DNA from: Acidovorax sp. RAC01
GTDB lineage: Bacteria; Pseudomonadota; Gammaproteobacteria; Burkholderiales; Burkholderiaceae_C
DNA: 64,000 bases
Assembly: GCF_001714725.1 (NCBI RefSeq)
Contig: NZ_CP016447.1
Location: 4,211,501 to 4,275,500 of the forward strand
Direction: 5' to 3'
The notes under the pieces are model-generated. The model did no database searches, was not told the origin of the DNA, and saw only the letters and a list, made by a program, of their open reading frames with translations. Shown here piece after piece: positions 56,191 through 64,000 of this stretch. The position numbers and the translations under genes were made by a program. Within the stretch, counting starts at the first letter, position 1. Every line of letters begins with the position of its first letter.

Positions 56191-58530
56191 ATGCAGGAGC
56201 CCTCCGTTTCAACAAACCACCCACCACCTACCGCTGACGAACAGCGCCCCAGAAAGCGGCCGCCCTCACCTGGCAAGGTGGTGCTCGCCATCGCTGCCGT
56301 GCTGGTCGGCGTGCTGCTGATTGCCACGCTGGCACTCACACAGCTGGCCCGGGTAAAGCCTTGGGTCAACGCCAAGGTCAGCGAGGCCACGGGGCGGCCG
56401 TTCGAGATCCAGGGCGATCTGTCCGCATCTTGGAGCTGGCCGCAACCACTTGCGCAAGGCTGGCGCCGATGGATACCCGGCGTGACGGTCAGGGCGGGCA
56501 ACCTCGTCATGCAAAACCCGCAAGGCTTCGTGGCACCGTTTGGTGGCTCCACGTCAACCCGTGGGGCCCCTGCCAGCGATGCCCCCAGCATGGCGCGCAT
56601 CGAAAACGCAACCGCCAGCATGGACCTGTGGCCCCTGATGGCACGGCATCTGTCGATCCACACCGTGGTGCTGGACCAGCCCGACATCGCACTGGCGCGT
56701 GCCGCAGATGGCGCAAGCAACTGGCAGTTCAAGCCACGGGACGAAACCGCGCCGCGCAGCGGCTGGACGGTGGACGTGGACCGGCTCGTCATCAGCGAAG
56801 GCCGTCTGGCGTACTTCGACGCCGTGAAGGACATGGAGTTGCAGGCACGGGTGCAAACGCTGCAACCCGGCAGCGAGACAGGCAGCCCTGCCACCGACGG
56901 TACTGCAGCCGTCGCAGGCGTGGGCGCGGTCCAAGACCAGCGCGGCGGGGCCCTCGCATCGGTACCGGGGGCGCCCGCGGCATCGGCACCTGCAGAGCCC
57001 GCAGCACCCGCAAGCCACCCCAACGCCACACCCCGCACTGCGCCGGCCTACGGAGTGCGCTTCGAGCTGGAAGGCCGTTACGAAAAGGCCCGCATCAAGG
57101 GCAGCGGCCGGGGCGGCCAGGTCATCAGCCTGCGCGACACGGTGGTGAACTACCCCCTGCAAATCGACCTGAAGGCGGGTACGGTGGCGCTGTCTGCCGA
57201 AGGCTTCCTCGCCAATCCAAGCGCTCTTTCGGGGCTGGACTTCGACGTGCAGCTCAGCGGCAACAGCATGGCCGACCTGTACGACGTCACCGGTCTGGTG
57301 CTGCCCAACACCCCGGCGTTTCGCACACGCGGCCAGCTCACGGGGAGCCTGGAACCCGAGCGCGCGGTGTGGCAGTACAGCCGGTTCGACGGCAAGGTAG
57401 GCCAGAGCGATCTGCACGGCGATGTGCGTTACACCTCGGGCAAGCCACGCCCGCGGCTGGAAGGCAGCATGACCAGCAACCGGCTGCGCCTGGCAGACCT
57501 GGGCCCCACGTTAGGCACACACCGCAGCGGTGGCGCCGAAAGCAGCGACACTGCCAACGCGAAAGCGCCACACGCCAGGCGCAGCGGCAAGGTGCTCCCC
57601 GACACACGTTTCGCCGCCGAGCGGTGGGACAAGATGGACATGGACCTGACCTTCAGGGGCAGTCACATCATCCGTCCGCAAAGCCTGCCACTGCAGGACC
57701 TGAGCGTCCGTGCCGTGATGAACAACGCGCAGCTACGGCTTGCACCGCTCACCTTCGGGGTCGCCGAGGGCCGGATCGAATCCACGGTGGACATCGACGG
57801 GCGCGCTGCGCCGCTGAAGGCGCAGATCCGTGGCAACGTGCAGGGCCTCAAGCTCTCGGCGATGTTCCCCAAGATCGAGCTCATGAAGAAAAGCCTGGGC
57901 CGCATGGATGGCGCCATCGCACTGGAGAGCACTGGCAACACGCTGGCCGACCTGCTGGGCCATGGCACAGGCGAGATGCGGCTCTACGTGCGCGAGGGGG
58001 TGCTCAGCAAGCAACTGCTGGAGCTGGCCGCGCTGAACGTGGGCAGCATCATCGTGGGCCGCCTTTTTGGCGACGACCGCGAAGTGCGCCTGCGCTGTGC
58101 CGTGGCGGACTTCACGGTGCAGGATGGCCTGGCACGCACCCGCGTGGTCAAGATGAGCACCGAAGACGCCATCGTGGAGGCCACGGGCACCATTGACCTG
58201 GCTTCGGAAAAACTCGACATGCGCATCAAGCCCGAATCGCTGGAGTGGAAGTTCTTCTCGCTGCGCACGCCGCTGTACGTGCGCGGCACCTTCGGTGACC
58301 CGGATGTGGGTATTGAGCCGGGCCCCTTGCTGCTGCGTGCAGGTGCTGCGGTGGTGGCTGCAGTCGCCGCGCCAGCGGCGCTGGCACTCATCCCGGTCAC
58401 GGTGCCTGCGGCCGAGGACGACACGTATTGCAAACCCCTGCTGGATCTGGGCACCCAGCCCGTCAAGCCTGGCGCGGCGGGCGCCTCCGGCAAGGCATCG
58501 CAGGCCCAGCGGGACGCTGTGACACGCTAG
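56191..58530 (+). CDS. AsmA-family envelope protein
   Basis: The 779-residue protein starts at 56191 (alternative ATG 56182). A single N-terminal membrane helix (VVLAIAAVLVGVLLIATLAL) is followed by the AsmA repeat-type beta-rich domain (SVSEATGRPFEIQGDLSASW-like start, NRLRLADLGPT, ATGTIDLASEKLDMRIKPES, YVRGTFGDPDVGIEPGPL). AsmA proteins transport phospholipid across the periplasm or affect outer-membrane biogenesis. The low-complexity segment around 220-255 is Ala/Pro-rich. Confidence 0.85.
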   Translation: MQEPSVSTNHPPPTADEQRPRKRPPSPGKVVLAIAAVLVGVLLIATLALTQLARVKPWVNAKVSEATGRPFEIQGDLSASWSWPQPLAQGWRRWIPGVTVRAGNLVMQNPQGFVAPFGGSTSTRGAPASDAPSMARIENATASMDLWPLMARHLSIHTVVLDQPDIALARAADGASNWQFKPRDETAPRSGWTVDVDRLVISEGRLAYFDAVKDMELQARVQTLQPGSETGSPATDGTAAVAGVGAVQDQRGGALASVPGAPAASAPAEPAAPASHPNATPRTAPAYGVRFELEGRYEKARIKGSGRGGQVISLRDTVVNYPLQIDLKAGTVALSAEGFLANPSALSGLDFDVQLSGNSMADLYDVTGLVLPNTPAFRTRGQLTGSLEPERAVWQYSRFDGKVGQSDLHGDVRYTSGKPRPRLEGSMTSNRLRLADLGPTLGTHRSGGAESSDTANAKAPHARRSGKVLPDTRFAAERWDKMDMDLTFRGSHIIRPQSLPLQDLSVRAVMNNAQLRLAPLTFGVAEGRIESTVDIDGRAAPLKAQIRGNVQGLKLSAMFPKIELMKKSLGRMDGAIALESTGNTLADLLGHGTGEMRLYVREGVLSKQLLELAALNVGSIIVGRLFGDDREVRLRCAVADFTVQDGLARTRVVKMSTEDAIVEATGTIDLASEKLDMRIKPESLEWKFFSLRTPLYVRGTFGDPDVGIEPGPLLLRAGAAVVAAVAAPAALALIPVTVPAAEDDTYCKPLLDLGTQPVKPGAAGASGKASQAQRDAVTR

Positions 58531-58611
58531 AGCCCCCCTGGCATCAAGGCAGGCCCTGATTCACGCGCAAGCGATGAGACCGGGGAGCAGGTTGCCCAGA
58601 CCACACGAAAA

Positions 58612-58646
58612 CAAAAAAAGCCGGAGCCCCGCACAGGGTCCCGGCT
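58612..58646 (-). terminator. Terminator of the CoA-transferase operon
   Basis: On the minus strand a GC-rich stem (AGCCGG / CCGGCT plus inner pairing) is followed by a seven-T run, 61 bases past the subunit B stop. Confidence 0.75.
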
Positions 58647-58706
58647 TCTGTGAACGCTGCGGGCTGGCCCGCAACCTTCAGCTCAGTTTCATTCGTTGAA
58701 CCCGTC

Positions 58707-59345
58707 TCAGGCCAGCAGCTTCACGCCCGTCTTGGACTGCAGCGCCTCCAAAGTCACGCCCGGCGCCAGTTCCACGACCTTCAGGCCCTGCGGGGTCACG
58801 TCCATCACGGCCAGGTCGGTGATGATGCGGTCCACCACGCCCACGCCCGTCAGGGGCAGCGTGCAGGCCGGCAGGATCTTGAGGTCCTCCGTCCCATCCT
58901 TCTTTTTGGCGACATGCTCCATGAGCACGATGACGCGCTTGACGCCCGCCACCAAGTCCATGGCGCCGCCCATGCCCTTGACCATCTTGCCGGGAATCAT
59001 CCAGTTGGCCAGGTCGCCCTTTTCGCTGACCTGCATGGCACCCAGGATGGACAGATTGATCTTGCCGCCACGGATCATGGCAAAGCTGTCGTGGCTGCCA
59101 AAGATAGACGAGCCCTTGATGGTGGTCACGGTCTGCTTGCCTGCATTGATCAGGTCGGCATCCACCTGGTCTTCCGTGGGAAAGGGGCCGATGCCCAGCA
59201 TGCCGTTTTCGGACTGCAGCCACACTTCCTTGTCGCCCGTGAAGTTGGCCACCAGCGTAGGGATGCCGATACCCAGGTTGACGTAAAAGCCGTCTTCGAG
59301 TTCTTGGGCCGCGCGTGCGGCCATCTGGTCTTGGGTCCAGGGCAT
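58707..59345 (-). CDS. scoB: 3-oxoacid CoA-transferase subunit B
   Basis: This is a 212-residue protein. [29 protein letters not shown] (catalytic Glu46) and [20 protein letters not shown] are typical of subunit B. With subunit A it transfers CoA from succinyl-CoA to 3-oxoadipate or acetoacetate. The start lies one base after the subunit A stop. Substrate cannot be told from sequence alone; a nearby CMD-like gene favours beta-ketoadipate (PcaJ). Confidence 0.9.
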   Translation of the reverse strand: MPWTQDQMAARAAQELEDGFYVNLGIGIPTLVANFTGDKEVWLQSENGMLGIGPFPTEDQVDADLINAGKQTVTTIKGSSIFGSHDSFAMIRGGKINLSILGAMQVSEKGDLANWMIPGKMVKGMGGAMDLVAGVKRVIVLMEHVAKKKDGTEDLKILPACTLPLTGVGVVDRIITDLAVMDVTPQGLKVVELAPGVTLEALQSKTGVKLLA

Positions 59346-59346
59346 T

Positions 59347-60078
59347 TCAGACTCCTGTCTTGTGGTTAGTCACGGGTGCGGCGGCAGACACGGTGCGCTT
59401 TTCGATGCGCTTTTCCGGCGTGGGGTTGTGCACGATGCGGTGCACGTAGATGCCGGGCAGGTGCACCTCATCAGGTGCGATGGCGCCGGTCTCGACGATC
59501 TCCTCGACTTCCACGATGCACAGCTTGCCCGCCATGGCCACGGCGGGGTTGAAGTTGCGGGCCGTCAGGCGGAACTGCAGGTTGCCCGACTTGTCGGCGC
59601 GGTGCGCCTTGACCAGCGAGACATCGGGCACCAGCGCGCGCTCCATCACGTAGGTTTCGCCGTCGAACTCGCGCAGCTCCTTGCCGTCGGCCACGATGGT
59701 GCCCACACCCGTCTTGGTGAAAAAGGCCGGAATGCCAGCGCCACCGGCGCGCAGCTTTTCAGCCAGCGTGCCCTGGGGCGTGAATTCCAGTTCCAGCTCG
59801 CCCGCAAGGTACTGGCGCTCGAACTCCTTGTTCTCGCCCACATAGGACGAGACCATCTTCTTGATCTGGCGGGTTTCGAGCAGCTTGCCCAGGCCGAAAC
59901 CATCCACCCCCGCGTTGTTGGAAATCACGGTGAGGTTCTTGACGCCCGAGTCGCGCAACGCGTCGATCAGCGCCTCGGGAATGCCGCACAGCCCGAAGCC
60001 GCCCACGGCCATCAGCTGGCCGTCTGCAACCACGCCCTTGAGGGCGTCGGCTGCCGAAGGGAATACTTTGTTCACCAC
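59347..60078 (-). CDS. scoA: 3-oxoacid CoA-transferase subunit A
   Basis: This is a 243-residue protein. [10 protein letters not shown] (residues 26-35), [16 protein letters not shown] and RTARNFNP-like [20 protein letters not shown] are subunit A motifs. It is the first gene of the operon and diverges from a PAS-LuxR regulator. The pair works as a heterodimer or heterotetramer. Confidence 0.9.
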   Translation of the reverse strand: MVNKVFPSAADALKGVVADGQLMAVGGFGLCGIPEALIDALRDSGVKNLTVISNNAGVDGFGLGKLLETRQIKKMVSSYVGENKEFERQYLAGELELEFTPQGTLAEKLRAGGAGIPAFFTKTGVGTIVADGKELREFDGETYVMERALVPDVSLVKAHRADKSGNLQFRLTARNFNPAVAMAGKLCIVEVEEIVETGAIAPDEVHLPGIYVHRIVHNPTPEKRIEKRTVSAAAPVTNHKTGV

Positions 60079-60149
60079 GATCTCCTTGTGTTTGGATACG
60101 CTACGATACTACGTACACCAATAAGTAGTTTTCCGTAAAGAGTTGCACT
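60079..60149. promoter_or_regulatory. Divergent promoter region of scoA and the PAS-LuxR gene
   Basis: In this 71-base gap the sequence ACTACGTACACCAATAAGTA and a following GT form an imperfect inverted repeat (ACTAC...GTAGT), and TACG is repeated. This is a candidate operator of the PAS-LuxR protein. Only the gap and repeat are seen directly. Confidence 0.4.
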
Positions 60150-60695
60150 ATGGACGTCGATTACCGACTGGCCTTTGACATGGCGCCCGTGGGGCTGGTT
60201 CTCTCGCGCCACCGCACCATGCTCGACTGCAACCGGCAGGTCTGCGAGATGTTCGGCGCCTCGCGCGAGGTGCTGATCGGGCAGTCGTTCCAGATCCTGT
60301 ACCCCAGCGCCGACGAGTACGAGCGGCTGGGCGCGCACATGGAGCCCATCCTGAACGCCAAGGGCCACTACGCCGACAACCGCATCATGAAGCGCGCCAA
60401 TGGCGAAGTGTTCTGGTGCCACGTCTCCGGGCGCGCGCTCAACCGCGACTCGCCGCACGAATCGGGCATCTGGAGCTTTGAAGACCTGAGCTCCCAGCGC
60501 CCGGTGAAGGCCGAGTTGACGGGCCGCGAGCGCGAGGTGGCCGCGCGGCTGCTGGAGGGGCTGACGTCCAAGGAAATCGGGCGTGCGCTGGAGATCAGCC
60601 ACCGCACGGTCGAGATTTATCGTGCCCGCCTCATGCGCAAGTACAACGCGTCCACTGCGGCTGACCTGGTGCAGAAGCTGCTGGCAGGCGGCTGA
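60150..60695 (+). CDS. PAS-LuxR transcriptional regulator
   Basis: This is a 181-residue protein. Residues ~5-110 are a PAS domain (FDMAPVGLVLSRHRTMLDCN, then GEVFWCHVSGRALNRD). Residues ~120-180 hold a LuxR-type HTH (LTGREREVAARLLEGLTSKE, then IGRALEISHRTVEIYRARLM). It probably senses a small molecule or redox signal and controls the divergent scoAB operon. Confidence 0.85.
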   Translation: MDVDYRLAFDMAPVGLVLSRHRTMLDCNRQVCEMFGASREVLIGQSFQILYPSADEYERLGAHMEPILNAKGHYADNRIMKRANGEVFWCHVSGRALNRDSPHESGIWSFEDLSSQRPVKAELTGREREVAARLLEGLTSKEIGRALEISHRTVEIYRARLMRKYNASTAADLVQKLLAGG

Positions 60696-60724
60696 CCGGC
60701 GCGTCAGCGGCTGCGCCGTCGCGG

Positions 60725-61129
60725 TCAGCCCTTTTTCGGGCCATCCACCACCTCGGCCGCGGTGCGAAACGCCTCCACCGCCGCCGGCAGGCCGCAGTAG
60801 ATGCTGGCGTGCAAAAGCACTTCCTGGATTTCTGCCGCCGTGGCGCCGTTGTTGAGCGCGCCGCGCACATGGCCCTTGAGCTCATGCTGCTTGCCTAGCG
60901 AAGTGAGAAAGGCCACGGTGATCAGGCTGCGGGTCTTCATGTCGAGCCCGGGGCGCTGCCACACATCACCCCACGCATTGCGGGTGATGAATTCCTGGAT
61001 GGGCTGGGTGAACTCGGTGGCGTTGCCGAAGGCAGCGGCCACGAAGTCCTCGCCCATCACCTGCTTGCGGGTGGCCAGGCCCTTGTCGAAGTCCTTGGCA
61101 GATTCAGGGCTGGATGGGGTGCGTGTCAT
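60725..61129 (-). CDS. pcaC: 4-carboxymuconolactone decarboxylase-like protein
   Basis: The 134-residue protein begins MTRTPSSPESAKDFDKGLAT. NAWGDVWQRPGLDMKTRSLI and LKGHVRGALNNGATAAEIQE are PcaC/CMD motifs, and it lacks a CxxC, so decarboxylase rather than AhpD-type peroxidase is likely. PcaC and the CoA-transferase belong to the beta-ketoadipate pathway. The frame extends to 61189 but the ATG at 61129 is the family start. Confidence 0.85.
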   Translation of the reverse strand: MTRTPSSPESAKDFDKGLATRKQVMGEDFVAAAFGNATEFTQPIQEFITRNAWGDVWQRPGLDMKTRSLITVAFLTSLGKQHELKGHVRGALNNGATAAEIQEVLLHASIYCGLPAAVEAFRTAAEVVDGPKKG

Positions 61130-61257
61130 GGGGAGTCTCCGGACGGCGAGTGAAAAAGGCCGCCATGGTAGCTGCGGTGGCATGATCACGCCCCACCGCC
61201 AGGAGCGTGGCCCCCGCCTTTCGCGCGGTGGCGAAAGGCAGGGGCTGCAGGCCTACC

Positions 61258-63489
<2,232 letters not shown>

Positions 63490-63515
63490 TTACGAACGCG
63501 ACCCACATTAGTAAA

Positions 63516-63552
63516 CACAATCGATTTCATGCCAGAAATAGGCAATGGTTAT
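63516..63552 (-). promoter_or_regulatory. OxyR-like operator upstream of katG
   Basis: The minus strand has ATAA-N7-CTAT-N7-ATGA-N7-TGTG, close to the OxyR pattern ATAG-N7-CTAT-N7-ATAG-N7-CTAT, about 72-108 bases before katG. Peroxide induction of katG is the usual role. Confidence 0.5.
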
Positions 63553-63661
63553 CGGCGGAGTCTCGAGGGACGTGTCGTCATGCAAACCCGGCCGCAGGGC
63601 GCTGGCAAAATTGGGCAAAGACAGGTAAGCCCGCCCGAACCACCCCCCAGGAGCCGCACCC

Positions 63662-64000
63662 ATGTTCACCCCCCGCTACCCCTTTCCTGCGCTGGATTCC
63701 CTGCCTGACGACATCCGCCAGCGCATCCTGGAAGTGCAGGAAAAAGCCGGCTTCATCCCCAACGTGTTCCTGGCATTTGCGCGCCGCCCGGCCGAATGGC
63801 GCGCGTTCTTTGCGTACCACGACGCGCTCATGCTCAAGGAAGAAGGCAGCCTGACCAAGGGCGACCGCGAGATGATCGTGACCGCCACCAGCGCAGCCAA
63901 CCAGTGCCTGTACTGCGTGGTCGCGCACGGTGCCATCCTGCGCATCTACGAGAAGAAACCCCTGGTGGCCGATCAGGTGGCGGTGAACCACCGCAAGGCC
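63662..64000 (+). CDS. AhpD-like peroxidase family protein, partial
   Basis: The first 113 residues are visible. FAYHDALMLKEEGSLTKGD and CLYCVVAH (Cys82, Cys85, His89) are the AhpD/CMD peroxidase-related signature. It begins with CAGGAG before the ATG and runs off the window. It is divergent from katG, so a peroxide-defence role is plausible. Confidence 0.8.
   Translation, partial: MFTPRYPFPALDSLPDDIRQRILEVQEKAGFIPNVFLAFARRPAEWRAFFAYHDALMLKEEGSLTKGDREMIVTATSAANQCLYCVVAHGAILRIYEKKPLVADQVAVNHRKA

Overview
The window is high-GC DNA from a betaproteobacterium of the order Burkholderiales, most likely a Comamonadaceae/Acidovorax-type organism. This rests on protein flavour, the beta-ketoadipate genes, and a 46-base intergenic repeat resembling one I associate with that family. 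About 52.6 kb of a temperate, probably podovirus-like prophage fills positions 1 to ~52,670. Its left end lies outside the window. Chromosomal housekeeping genes fill ~52,700 to 64,000.

Prophage layout. An immunity hub at 39.2-40.3 kb separates two divergent arms. Leftward (minus strand, 39.2 kb down to 1) run a Cro-like regulator, a homing-type endonuclease, a replication-initiation gene with eight palindromic iterons inside it (candidate origin), several small zinc-finger or HNH proteins, RusA, NinB and Ref-like recombination proteins, a strong promoter with an 8-3-8 palindromic operator driving a small two-gene unit, and then the late genes: terS, terL, portal, gp49-like, scaffold, major capsid, decoration, connector and tail proteins, internal proteins, and a giant polyvalent protein running off the left edge. 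Five copies of a C-rich element (about CCCCCCyRTCyGGTTt) sit in the gaps before late minus-strand genes and may be late promoters. A plus-strand cassette at 4.9-9.2 kb inside the late region carries Arc/Mnt-like regulators, antirepressor-type proteins and a thermonuclease, resembling the P22 immI arrangement.

Rightward (plus strand, 39.3 to 52.6 kb) run the CI/LexA-type repressor, a tiny YHYH protein, and then about 1 kb without a gene that looks like a large structured noncoding RNA. This RNA starts at a repressor-controlled promoter (two operators) and ends at an intrinsic terminator. Next come small proteins, RecT plus a YqaJ exonuclease, a cytosine methyltransferase overlapped in a second frame by two further ORFs (one an HNH nuclease), RdgC, dUTPase, Eae-like proteins and an AlpA/excisionase-type protein. 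At least five intrinsic terminators punctuate this arm, so antitermination is likely. The arm ends at a 5' fragment of tRNA-Gly, the probable attachment site. No integrase is visible; it is presumably beyond the left edge.

Host part. It holds a methyl-accepting chemotaxis protein, an RluA-family pseudouridine synthase, an AsmA-family protein, 3-oxoacid CoA-transferase subunits B and A with a divergent PAS-LuxR regulator, a carboxymuconolactone-decarboxylase-like protein (together suggesting beta-ketoadipate metabolism), catalase-peroxidase KatG with an OxyR-like site, and a partial AhpD-like peroxidase gene.

The strongest candidates for something undescribed are the ~1 kb repressor-controlled structured RNA, the five-copy C-rich late element, and the nested methyltransferase/HNH locus.
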